Shown: one piece after another, positions 17,340 to 25,597 of the stretch
Layout: each line of letters starts with the position of its first letter
How positions within the stretch are numbered: position 1 is the first letter of the stretch
Origin: Oceanimonas sp052119705
Lineage (GTDB): Bacteria > Pseudomonadota > Gammaproteobacteria > Enterobacterales > Aeromonadaceae
Assembly (NCBI RefSeq): GCF_052119705.1
Contig: NZ_JBGQOP010000013.1
Coordinates: 25,680-89,679 of the forward strand
DNA: 64,000 bases
Direction of reading: 5' to 3'
Translations under genes and position numbers: made by a program
The notes under the pieces: generated by a model
What the model saw: the letters and a program-made list of their open reading frames with translations, nothing else
Database searches by the model: none
What the model was told of the DNA's origin: nothing

Positions 17340-18293
17340 ATGATCATAGTAACTGGCGGCGCCGGCTTTATCGGCAGTAACCTAGTAAAAACCCTCAATG
17401 ACCAAGGCCGCACCGATGTTGTGGTCATCGATGACCTCACAGATGGCACCAAGTTCGTCAATCTTGTGGACTTAACCATCGCCGACTACCTCGACAAAGA
17501 CGAGTTTATTCAGCGCATTTTCTCCGGTGACGACTTTGAAGAATGGGGCGGCATCGAAGCCATTTTTCATGAAGGCGCCTGTTCAGCCACTACCGAGTGG
17601 GACGGCAAGTTTATGATGGAAAATAACTATCAGTATTCAAAAGACTTGCTGCATTACTGTGTCGAGCGCGAAATTCCATTTATTTATGCCTCCTCTGCCG
17701 CCACCTATGGCGGGCGCAACGACAACTTCATCGAAGAGCCGCAATATGAACAGCCGCTCAACGTCTATGGCTATTCTAAGCAATTGTTCGACCAATACGT
17801 GCGTCGCTTGATGCCAGAAATAAACTCACAAGTAGTGGGCTTAAAGTACTTCAACGTGTATGGCCCGCGCGAGCAGCATAAAGGCGGCATGTCCAGCGTA
17901 GCGTTTCACCTCAACACTCAACTGCATAAAGGCGAAAATCCTAAGTTATTCGCCGGTTGCGATGGTTTCCCCGATGGCGGCCAAATGCGCGACTTCATCT
18001 ATGTAGAAGACGTATGCAAGGTCAACCTGTGGTTCTGGGAAAATCCAGCAGTCAGCGGCATCTTTAACTGCGGTACCGGCCAAGCCGAGCCCTTCCAAAA
18101 CGTCGCCGAAGCCGTGATCAAGCACCACAACAAGGGCGAGATTGAATACATTCCTTTCCCTGAGCAGTTAAAAGGCCGCTACCAGAGCTTTACCCAAGCG
18201 GATCTTACCAAACTGCGCGCCGCCGGTTATCCGCACAGCTTTAAAACTGTGGCCGAAGGGACTGGCGAATATTTGGCTTGGCTGAATCGGTAA
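17340..18293 (+). CDS. hldD: ADP-L-glycero-D-manno-heptose 6-epimerase
   Basis: Makes the ADP-L,D-heptose donor used by the LPS heptosyltransferases encoded downstream. 317 residues, extended SDR fold: G-G-A-G-F-I-G at 6-12 for NADP and the catalytic Y-G-Y-S-K (Tyr143, Lys147). The open frame begins at 17298, but ATG 17340 (M-I-I-V-T-G-G) has AGAGG 9 bases before it and matches E. coli RfaD. It opens the LPS core region. Confidence 0.97.
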   Translation: MIIVTGGAGFIGSNLVKTLNDQGRTDVVVIDDLTDGTKFVNLVDLTIADYLDKDEFIQRIFSGDDFEEWGGIEAIFHEGACSATTEWDGKFMMENNYQYSKDLLHYCVEREIPFIYASSAATYGGRNDNFIEEPQYEQPLNVYGYSKQLFDQYVRRLMPEINSQVVGLKYFNVYGPREQHKGGMSSVAFHLNTQLHKGENPKLFAGCDGFPDGGQMRDFIYVEDVCKVNLWFWENPAVSGIFNCGTGQAEPFQNVAEAVIKHHNKGEIEYIPFPEQLKGRYQSFTQADLTKLRAAGYPHSFKTVAEGTGEYLAWLNR

Positions 18294-18369
18294 TACATAG
18301 CGGTCAGTTAAGAGCAACAACAAAACATCTCGGCTAACACCAAGCCAGACTACAAAAATGGCGTGTTCT

Positions 18370-18395
18370 GTAGTGTGCCAATTTATTTGGCACGG
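18370..18395 (+). repeat. REP-like palindrome, copy 1
   Basis: GTAG head, then stem GTGCC, a 9-base AATTTATTT loop, GGCAC, then GGTTTTGGG. It shares head, loop and tail with the copies at 29330, 29404 and 37209. It lies between hldD and the GT4-deacetylase gene. Confidence 0.65.
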
Positions 18396-18459
18396 TTTTG
18401 GGATTTGTTTGTTGAAGACTGAAGTTATTTAATGAATGGGTAAGGAGTAACACCACAGC

Positions 18460-20223
18460 ATGAACATCTTGATGGCACTATCACAATTAGAAGTGACGGG
18501 TGCCGAAGTCTATGCCACTACGGTTGGCGATGAGCTCACGCGACGTGGTCACAAGGTGTGTTATGTCTCCGACACCCTCACCAAGCCACATCAGGGTACG
18601 TTTTTTAAGCTGCGCTTTAATAAGCGCAGCATACCGCGCCGTTTTTGGCATGTGGGTTATTTAGTTTATTTAATTAAAAAGCATCGTATTCAACTGGTAC
18701 ATGCCCACAGTCGCGCCTCTAGCTGGAGCTGCTATCTGGCTTGCAAGCTCACGGGCACGCCTATGATCACCAGCGTCCATGGCCGCCAGCCGGTGCACGC
18801 TTCGCGCAAGAAATTTCATGCGCTAGGAGACAAGGCATTAGCGGTCTGTGAAGCGGTGCGCGAACAGCTTATTAGCAGTTTAGGCGTGGCGCCTGAGCTA
18901 ATTAGCATTGGCCGTAACGGCATTAATACCGAGCAATATCAGCCCAGCCCAGTACCTAACAATGCTAAGCCTGTGATCAGCATTATCGGTCGGCTAACCG
19001 GTCCTAAGGGTGAGCTTTGCTACCGTTTGCTCGATGAATGCTTGGATCTAGATAATTACCAAGTTCAAATTGCCTCCGGCTCTGTGCTGCCGGAACGGTT
19101 TGAGCGTTTTAAAACGAAAGCCCAGTTTCTCGGTTACGTACAAGATGTGCCAAGCCTTATCGCCCAATCGGATTTGGTGATAGGTGCCGGCCGCGTGGCC
19201 ATGGAAGCCATATTGATGCAGCGCCCTATCTTTGCCATTGGCGAAGCCATGGCACCGGGACTAATTAGTGCAGAAAATTTACCTGCCGCTATGAGTAGCA
19301 ACTTCGGCGATATAGGGCCCAAAGATCTAGATATTGATTTTGTAGCTTTGCCTGAGCGCATTGCTCATGCATTAACGAAAACACAGCCCGAAGCCGACCT
19401 GATTAAACAAGTTAAGGCGAGTTACGACTTACAAGCCGTGGTTAGTCAGTTGGAACAAGATTACCAAAGCGTGTACGTACATACGCTGCGTCGTGAAATG
19501 CCCATCATTATGTATCACCGCTTTATTAAAGATGACAGCGAAAAAGGCGTACATGGCACCTATATGCACGTGGATATGCTAGAAAAGCACTTTAAATTGC
19601 TAAAGCACTTAGGCTATCAAACACTGACTTTTTCTGACTTGGCCGAACAAGGATTTGCCGAGCGCTTAAATCCCACTAAAAAGTACATTATGCTCACCGT
19701 CGACGACGGCTATAAAGATAACTACGAGCTACTATTTCCGCTGCTTAAGAAATACAATTTTAAAGCGGTGATCTATGCGGTAACCGGTGAACAATTCAAC
19801 CGCTGGGACGTAGAGCAGCCAAATAATCCTGAAAAGCGCGTCGAGCTTATGAGCTCGGCACAAATTAAAGAAATGGCGGACTCTGGATTAGTCGAGTTTG
19901 GGGGGCACACCCTGACCCACCCGCACTTAGATACACTCGACAAAGCAGCACAACAAATTGAGATTAGCGATAACAAAGCGCAGCTCGAACAATTAATCGG
20001 TAAACCATTACTGTCGTTCGCTTACCCGTTCGGCAGCCACAACCAAGACAGTAAAGATCTTGCTCTCGAGTTGGGTTATCCCTTTGCCGTCGCCACCAAC
20101 AGCGGCCCCCTCGCCATGCACGAAGACCATTATCAGATCCGACGCATCGCCATCTTCCCCCGCACCGACGTATTCGGCCTGTGGAGAAAGATAAGAGGGA
20201 ATTATGTGTTTAGAAAGAATTAG
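18460..20223 (+). CDS. two-domain protein: GT4 glycosyltransferase fused to NodB-type polysaccharide deacetylase
   Basis: 587 residues. Residues 1 to about 340 form a GT-B glycosyltransferase of the GT4 type: M-A-L-S-Q-L-E-V-T-G-A-E N-terminus, V-H-A-H-S-R-A and S-V-H-G-R in the acceptor half, I-I-G-R-L-T-G-P-K-G near 175 and the G-A-G-R-x-A-M-E-A (243-250) donor-sugar motif. Residues about 348-585 are a carbohydrate-esterase-4 domain: T-V-D-D-G (413-417, Asp415/Asp416), H-T-L-T-H (His483, His487 metal ligands) and S-F-A-Y-P-F-G (519-525). The simplest reading is transfer of an N-acetylated sugar to LPS core followed by deacetylation, giving a free amine. This is inferred from the fusion and the locus. 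No signal peptide or membrane helix; both domains look cytoplasmic. Confidence 0.88.
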   Translation: MNILMALSQLEVTGAEVYATTVGDELTRRGHKVCYVSDTLTKPHQGTFFKLRFNKRSIPRRFWHVGYLVYLIKKHRIQLVHAHSRASSWSCYLACKLTGTPMITSVHGRQPVHASRKKFHALGDKALAVCEAVREQLISSLGVAPELISIGRNGINTEQYQPSPVPNNAKPVISIIGRLTGPKGELCYRLLDECLDLDNYQVQIASGSVLPERFERFKTKAQFLGYVQDVPSLIAQSDLVIGAGRVAMEAILMQRPIFAIGEAMAPGLISAENLPAAMSSNFGDIGPKDLDIDFVALPERIAHALTKTQPEADLIKQVKASYDLQAVVSQLEQDYQSVYVHTLRREMPIIMYHRFIKDDSEKGVHGTYMHVDMLEKHFKLLKHLGYQTLTFSDLAEQGFAERLNPTKKYIMLTVDDGYKDNYELLFPLLKKYNFKAVIYAVTGEQFNRWDVEQPNNPEKRVELMSSAQIKEMADSGLVEFGGHTLTHPHLDTLDKAAQQIEISDNKAQLEQLIGKPLLSFAYPFGSHNQDSKDLALELGYPFAVATNSGPLAMHEDHYQIRRIAIFPRTDVFGLWRKIRGNYVFRKN

Positions 20224-20230
20224 TTTTCAG

Positions 20231-20266
20231 GATAAAATATCAAGATAGACTGCTTAATATTTTATC
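20231..20266. terminator. AT-rich hairpin between convergent genes
   Basis: GATAAAATAT paired with ATATTTTATC across a 16-base loop, between the convergent ends of the GT4-deacetylase gene and the GT9 gene at 20288. It could terminate in both directions, but the stem is weak. Confidence 0.45.
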
Positions 20267-20287
20267 TACACGCCATTACAATAATAA

Positions 20288-21358
20288 TTAACATAAAAAT
20301 AAGTTAGACACTTTTTCTTTAAAAATGGACTGCCCGATACAGTTAATATTTGGTGGGTTATTTTCTTGTGCAAAAACACTTTTTGCACAATTATTATTTG
20401 GATGCCATTCTTTATAGTTTTCTTCATCTGGATTATATAATGCCAACAATGGCTTTTGCAGCCCTGTTGCTATATGTACGGTTGCAGTATCCACTGAAAT
20501 AATGTGATCCGCTTGCCGCATAATCTCAATAGAATCATAAATAGATTGACTGCCACCGTAAAAGTATACGTTATTGTATTTTTCGCAGATCAAGGCTACT
20601 TCATCTTTCTTATCCGGCATGGTTAATAAAACTATATTAACGGCACTTCGCTCAGAGCTTATCGCTTCAATAAAATCAGATATAGTATCTTTACTTAGTT
20701 GTCTGGAACTACCACTACCATAAGGATTAAAAACCAGCAAAGGACCGGCGATTGAAGAAAGAAACTGATTAATATTTATAGCCGATAATTTATTTTCAGG
20801 GACAATATAATCTGTACACACCTGCTGAACACCCGTACTTTCAAGTAACATTTTATATTTATCTGAGAAATGCTTGTTTTTTGTTAGTCGCCCTAACTTT
20901 AGGTTGATAAGCTTTACTTGATCATCAAGACCCGCAACAGCGTTAGCCTTAACTTTATTCATAAAATAAAGGTCTTTCATTTTTAATGCTTTGCTTAAGT
21001 GTACCAGTAAATCAATGTCACCTATTTCAGATGCTAATTTTTTCAGCTCACTATAGCCTGGGCGCTTCTTTACCTCATAAACATGGTCAGCGCCAAAGTG
21101 ATCGTTGAATAACCCTGACATATTAGGCGTCGTAATCACATCTATTTTTATGCCCGGATATGCTTTTCTCCATTCTCGAAAAACAAATGATGACACAATA
21201 GAATCGCCCCATTTAGCATCCCAGCGCACTAACACGACTCGTTTAAGACTATCATTTAATTCAAATTTTTCAGCCGCTCTATCAAATAAAAACAAGCCCA
21301 GCTTTCGTCGCCAAATATCACGAGCAAGCTGTATTGATGAAATCCATTTTTTGAGCAT
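20288..21358 (-). CDS. GT9 (heptosyltransferase-family) glycosyltransferase
   Basis: 356 residues from ATG 21358 (M-L-K-K-W-I-S). GT9 signs: V-V-L-V-R-W-D-A-K-W-G-D-S-I near residue 40 (the N-terminal Rossmann loop with Asp), L-V-F-N-P-Y-G-S-G in the middle, and D-H-I-I-S-V-D-T-A-T-V-H-I-A near the C-terminus (donor site). The acceptor is unknown; it probably adds heptose or a related sugar to the LPS core. The gene is clearly richer in A+T than hldD or waaF and lies on the opposite strand, suggesting later acquisition. The frame stays open to 21463, but that would reach past the divergent waaF start; the ribosome site for 21358 is weak. Confidence 0.82.
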   Translation of the reverse strand: MLKKWISSIQLARDIWRRKLGLFLFDRAAEKFELNDSLKRVVLVRWDAKWGDSIVSSFVFREWRKAYPGIKIDVITTPNMSGLFNDHFGADHVYEVKKRPGYSELKKLASEIGDIDLLVHLSKALKMKDLYFMNKVKANAVAGLDDQVKLINLKLGRLTKNKHFSDKYKMLLESTGVQQVCTDYIVPENKLSAININQFLSSIAGPLLVFNPYGSGSSRQLSKDTISDFIEAISSERSAVNIVLLTMPDKKDEVALICEKYNNVYFYGGSQSIYDSIEIMRQADHIISVDTATVHIATGLQKPLLALYNPDEENYKEWHPNNNCAKSVFAQENNPPNINCIGQSIFKEKVSNLFLC

Positions 21359-21429
21359 AACTGCATTAATCCGAGTTAATAATTTACGGGTATTGTATAA
21401 TGTTTCGCTGTCAAAGAGGAACATTCTCA

Positions 21430-22470
21430 ATGTCTCAAAAAATTCTAGTGATAGGCCCTTCATGGGTTGGCGACATGGTGATGTCGCAAAGTTTGTACAT
21501 ATCCCTTAAGCAAGAACACCCAGAAGCGGAACTGCATGTGATGGCACCGGCTTGGTGCTGCGCGCTGCTGGAGCGTATGCCTGAAGTGGACAAGGCTGTC
21601 GTGATGCCCTTAGGGCATGGCGACTTCAAACTGACAGCGCGCTTTCGTCTTGGGCGACAGCTAGCAAGCGAGGGTTACGACTGGGCCATAGTGCAGCCTA
21701 ATTCCTTGAAATCGGCGCTAATCCCACTATTTGCCGGTATTAAGAAGCGCACCGGCTGGAAAGGTGAGTCTCGCTATGGCCTGCTCAACGACTTACGGAG
21801 CAATAAGCGCAGTTTTCCGCTTATGGTAGAGCGCTATAACGCCTTGGCCTATCCTAAAACCCAAATGATTGACAGCCAGAGCCTGCCCAATCTGCCATGG
21901 CCTTCGCTCGCTGTAGATAAAAAAAATCAACGGCTCGCCTTGAGTGAATTGTCGTTAGATATAAGTAGACCAGTATTAAGTCTGTGCCCAGGTGCCGAGT
22001 TTGGCCCTTCTAAGCGTTGGCCAGAACAACACTATGCTGAAGTCGCGAAACACCAAATCGAACAAGGTAAACAAGTATGGATTTTTGGCTCAGCCAAAGA
22101 TATTCCCGTAGCCGAAACCATACGTCACTCTTTGCCCAGTCAACTGCAAGCACACTGCCACATTCTTGCTGGCAAAACATCCCTGCACCAAGCCATTGAT
22201 TTGATGGCATTAAGCACTATGGTAGTGTCTAACGACTCGGGTTTAATGCACATTGCCGCCGCACTGCAGCGCCCACTGGTTGCCGTTTATGGCTCTACTT
22301 CGCCTAAATACACACCGCCTTTGGCTGAACGTGTAGCTGTAGTACATACAGATATTGAATGCAGACCCTGCTTTAAACGAGAATGCCCATTAGGTCATTT
22401 AAAATGCTTAAAAGACTTAGCACCACAGCGGGTGATCAAGGCTATTAATAAATTACAAGAACGAGAATAA
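21430..22470 (+). CDS. waaF: ADP-heptose:LPS heptosyltransferase II
   Basis: Adds the second heptose of the inner core on the cytoplasmic side. 346 residues (E. coli 348). Starts M-S-Q-K-I-L-V-I-G-P-S-W-V-G-D-M-V-M-S-Q, diagnostic of WaaF, with L-C-P-G-A-E-F-G-P-S-K-R-W-P and V-S-N-D-S-G-L-M-H-I-A-A-A-L for the ADP-heptose site. The ATG at 21430 has AGAGGA 9 bases upstream; the upstream in-frame ATG at 21400 is a spurious extension. It is followed one base later by the next GT9 gene. Confidence 0.95.
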   Translation: MSQKILVIGPSWVGDMVMSQSLYISLKQEHPEAELHVMAPAWCCALLERMPEVDKAVVMPLGHGDFKLTARFRLGRQLASEGYDWAIVQPNSLKSALIPLFAGIKKRTGWKGESRYGLLNDLRSNKRSFPLMVERYNALAYPKTQMIDSQSLPNLPWPSLAVDKKNQRLALSELSLDISRPVLSLCPGAEFGPSKRWPEQHYAEVAKHQIEQGKQVWIFGSAKDIPVAETIRHSLPSQLQAHCHILAGKTSLHQAIDLMALSTMVVSNDSGLMHIAAALQRPLVAVYGSTSPKYTPPLAERVAVVHTDIECRPCFKRECPLGHLKCLKDLAPQRVIKAINKLQERE

Positions 22471-22471
22471 A

Positions 22472-23512
22472 ATGAAATATAACATGAAGCATTTATGGTT
22501 TGAAAAAGGCGCCTATGCGAATAACAAAGCACGCGCTTTTTTAGCTAATGAATTTAATCCGAAAGAAATTAAAAATATAGCGATCATTCGTCACGCGGCT
22601 TTAGGTGACCAAGTTATTACGCGGCCTTTTTTAGTTGAAGCAAGAAAGTTTTTCCCAAATGCGCATATTACACTTTGTGCTGTATCTAACTATCAGTATG
22701 GTATGCCCAGTGACCTTGCTGATACGGTACATATAATGCATGGCGCCGATAAAAAATCAGAAATAAACTTCTCTGAAAAAATATCTAACATTAAAGAATT
22801 ACCTGAACAAGATATCATTTTTGATTTAGCTGCAACCAATAGGTCCTATTGGATGATTGCAGTTTCAAAGGCCACATTAAAAGTAGGCTTCCCCTATAGA
22901 TCTATTCTAAATCGATTATTATATGACGTAGGAGTGTTTCGTTCGGATTTTAGTTCCGAAATAGAAGCTATGTTGGATATGTTAAGAATACTAGGGCACA
23001 ACCCAGAATATCCATTAAACTTCGCCTACCCTAATAATAAAGAACATAAAAATATTACGGCTCCTTTTATAATTTACTTTAATGGCGCATCGCAAGAGTC
23101 AAAAATGTATCCCATCGCAGAGCAAGCCGAGCTATTAGCAAAAGCGGTACAAGCATTACCCGATTATCAGCATATATTTCTAGAAGGTTTAAACAGCAAG
23201 GAAAAAGGCGAATCACTGCGAGATTTAGAAAAATATAATAACTTTTCTATTCAACCTAGCGTAGATTTAAAAAATATTACTCAACTTCTGGCTGAAGCTA
23301 CCCTAGTGGTAAGTACCGATACCGGCATTCGCAATATGGCCATAGCAACTCACACGCCTACTGTAGGTATTTTTTATTCAACCGTACCTTTTCGATACAC
23401 TCCATCCTATGAGTATCATCACATTGTGATGAATGCTGATGCCAGCCTACCCTCACCAGAACAAGTATTATCTGGCATAAAAACGACCTTAGAGCATATT
23501 ACGCCATCATGA
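22472..23512 (+). CDS. GT9 glycosyltransferase of LPS core, AT-rich
   Basis: 346 residues. GT9 elements: I-A-I-I-R-H-A-A-L-G-D-Q-V-I near 37-50, F-I-I-Y-F-N-G-A-S in the middle and V-V-S-T-D-T-G-I-R-N-M-A-I-A near 285 for donor binding. The usual D-T-G-x-x-H is D-T-G-x-x-N-M here, a change at a conserved position. Codon use is much more A+T rich than waaF. Tightly packed: 1 base after waaF and a 4-base ATGA overlap with waaA, so part of the waaF-waaA operon. Sugar and acceptor unknown. Confidence 0.8.
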   Translation: MKYNMKHLWFEKGAYANNKARAFLANEFNPKEIKNIAIIRHAALGDQVITRPFLVEARKFFPNAHITLCAVSNYQYGMPSDLADTVHIMHGADKKSEINFSEKISNIKELPEQDIIFDLAATNRSYWMIAVSKATLKVGFPYRSILNRLLYDVGVFRSDFSSEIEAMLDMLRILGHNPEYPLNFAYPNNKEHKNITAPFIIYFNGASQESKMYPIAEQAELLAKAVQALPDYQHIFLEGLNSKEKGESLRDLEKYNNFSIQPSVDLKNITQLLAEATLVVSTDTGIRNMAIATHTPTVGIFYSTVPFRYTPSYEYHHIVMNADASLPSPEQVLSGIKTTLEHITPS

Positions 23513-24765
23513 TCGCTGCGTTATACAACGTCTTAATTCATCTCTTTAGCCCAATACTCTTGGCCATGTTGTATTGGCCAAAAAAGGGTAAACCTAGTTT
23601 TGGTAAGCGTTGGCCTGAGCACTTAGGCTTAGTGCCTAGGTCTTCGCAACAAAATCCGGTTTGGTTACATGCGGTCAGCGTTGGCGAAATGATTGCAGCT
23701 ACGCCATTGATAAAGGCCATTAAAGCTGAATATCCAGAGCTGCCTATCTTAGTCACCACCACCACGCGCACCGGCGCGGATTTAGCGGCCAAATTGAGTG
23801 ATTTAGTTGAGCATCGCTATGCGCCGTTGGACTTCCCTTGGGCGGTGGCGCTATTTTTACATCGTATAAAACCGCGAGCACTGTTGATCATGGAAACTGA
23901 GCTCTGGCCTAATTGGCTCAGTGCCTGTGCTAAACGCGATTTACCGGTGATGGTATTAAATGCGCGTCTTTCGGCACGTTCAGCGGCTCGATATAAGAAG
24001 TTTCACAGTGTTTTTCGACTGTTATCAAATAACATCTGCCATATCGCCTGCCAATATCCCGCCGATGCTCAGCGATTTATCAACTTAGGCGTGAAAAAAG
24101 ATAAGCTGAGTATTACAGGCTCTATTAAATTTGATATTACTTACGGTGCGGAAATTTATGAAAAAGGGCAGCAACTGCGTATACAGCTCGGGCATAAACG
24201 CCCTATTTGGATAGCAGCCTCAACTCATGAAGGCGAAGATGAACAGATACTGGCAGCCCATAAGCTGCTATTAACTATATTACCGGATGCTCTGCTGATA
24301 CTAGTACCCCGTCACCCTCAGCGCTTTAACCAAGTAGCGGAGTTAGTAAAACAGCAAAAATTAACATTACGTCGTCGCATTCAATCAGATATGGCAATGA
24401 GTACCCAAGTTTATCTCGGTGATACTATGGGCGAGCTACCTTTGATGTTAGCGGCTGCCGATATCACTTTCGTGGGAGGTAGTTTAATAGCGCGCGGCGG
24501 TCATAATTTATTAGAGCCTGCAACTTTAGGTAAAGCCATACTTACCGGCCCTTCAATATTTAATTTTACTGATATTTACCAACGATTACTTGAACAAGAA
24601 GCACTGATCACAGTCAATGACTCAACTGAGTTAGCCGATACATTAATTATTTTATTTTCTGATAAAGCAACCAGATTACAACTGGGGGAAAATGCGTTAG
24701 CTGTGGTGAATAATAATAAAGGCGCTATTCATAAGACATTACAGCAGATACAGCCATTCCTCTAA
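23509..24765 (+). CDS. waaA: 3-deoxy-D-manno-octulosonic acid (Kdo) transferase
   Basis: Transfers Kdo from CMP-Kdo to lipid A precursor; GT30, inner-membrane anchored. 418 residues (E. coli 425) with an N-terminal hydrophobic anchor (about 3-22), the catalytic Glu60 in H-A-V-S-V-G-E, the S-T-H-E-G-E-D motif near 238, V-P-R-H-P-x-R and G-G-S-L-I-A-R-G-G-H-N-L-L-E-P in the donor half. The nearby Kdo kinase suggests a mono-Kdo enzyme as in Haemophilus, which is an inference. Convergent with kdkA. Confidence 0.96.
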   Translation: MIAALYNVLIHLFSPILLAMLYWPKKGKPSFGKRWPEHLGLVPRSSQQNPVWLHAVSVGEMIAATPLIKAIKAEYPELPILVTTTTRTGADLAAKLSDLVEHRYAPLDFPWAVALFLHRIKPRALLIMETELWPNWLSACAKRDLPVMVLNARLSARSAARYKKFHSVFRLLSNNICHIACQYPADAQRFINLGVKKDKLSITGSIKFDITYGAEIYEKGQQLRIQLGHKRPIWIAASTHEGEDEQILAAHKLLLTILPDALLILVPRHPQRFNQVAELVKQQKLTLRRRIQSDMAMSTQVYLGDTMGELPLMLAAADITFVGGSLIARGGHNLLEPATLGKAILTGPSIFNFTDIYQRLLEQEALITVNDSTELADTLIILFSDKATRLQLGENALAVVNNNKGAIHKTLQQIQPFL

Positions 24766-24800
24766 TAAAATAGAGCCATTACATGACTCTATTTTATTTT
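24764..24800. terminator. bidirectional terminator between waaA and kdkA
   Basis: A 12-bp stem AATAAAATAGAG / CTCTATTTTATT with an 11-base loop, A-tract on one side and T-tract on the other. It lies exactly between two convergent genes. Confidence 0.8.
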
Positions 24801-24802
24801 AA

Positions 24803-25510
24803 TTACTTGGCCTTATAACTATTGAGCAAGATGCGCCAATCGGACTCTTGCCAATGAAAATCTGGGTGTAAGCCTTTTTCTTTGCGAAAAGATCTCAATA
24901 GGCGGTCCATATTCTCGCGGGTCCACGTATTGGGCTCACGAAAATGGCACTTATCGAAATCAATTAGCCAGATTTTGCCGTCGGTATCGAGCAATATATT
25001 ATGGCTATTTAAATCGGCGTGATAAAGACCCGCATCATGAAAACGACGAATAGTCTTGCCGACGCTTTGCCACTCTTCTTGGGTTAGGGCGCGATCTTTT
25101 AATACCGCGACTAAATCAAGGGAGTTGGCGACCAAGCTTAAAATAATATCGGCTCGATACACTAAATTAGAGCGCACCATACGTGCAGCACAGGGTCGGG
25201 GGACGGGTAAACCACGGCGATATAATTTAGCTAATACGGTAAACTCACTCATGGCACGGCTTTTAGACTCGGCGACGTGCAAGAAGGTGTCTTCCATTAC
25301 TCGGCCTATCATGCCGCCGCGGTAATAATGGCGCAGTACCTTGTCGCACACCGCATCTTTTACAAACCAGGTAGTGTTACGGCCAACCGCTTTACCACTA
25401 ATGGCATCTTGTTCTCGCCAGTAGTCAATCTCAAAAAAATCACGCTGAAATGAGTCGAAACACTCTGGATCATACCAGATAATTTCTGAACCGTGCTCAA
25501 TGCGCTCCAC
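24803..25510 (-). CDS. kdkA: Kdo kinase (3-deoxy-D-manno-octulosonic acid kinase)
   Basis: Phosphorylates Kdo on lipid A in organisms with a single core Kdo; a small lipopolysaccharide kinase related to WaaP/InaA. About 235 residues. Kinase motifs: G-R-N-T-T-W-F near the N-terminus, catalytic loop Y-H-A-D-L-N-S-H-N-I-L-L-D and metal-binding L-I-D-F-D-K-C. The start is GTG 25510 with GGGGGAC ahead; TTG 25525 is the alternative. It is divergent from the heptosyltransferase gene at 25598. Confidence 0.9.
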   Translation of the reverse strand: MERIEHGSEIIWYDPECFDSFQRDFFEIDYWREQDAISGKAVGRNTTWFVKDAVCDKVLRHYYRGGMIGRVMEDTFLHVAESKSRAMSEFTVLAKLYRRGLPVPRPCAARMVRSNLVYRADIILSLVANSLDLVAVLKDRALTQEEWQSVGKTIRRFHDAGLYHADLNSHNILLDTDGKIWLIDFDKCHFREPNTWTRENMDRLLRSFRKEKGLHPDFHWQESDWRILLNSYKAK

Positions 25511-25597
25511 TGTTCTGTCCCCCAAGCCGAAAACACAGATTTTACATGGCGAGCCCGCCTTTGCATAATGCCTGACTCAAATTCTGGAGATTTACCT

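Noticed and set aside
21359..21463. Longer start for the GT9 gene at 20288
   Set aside because: It would extend past the divergent waaF start at 21430 and adds residues without family similarity.
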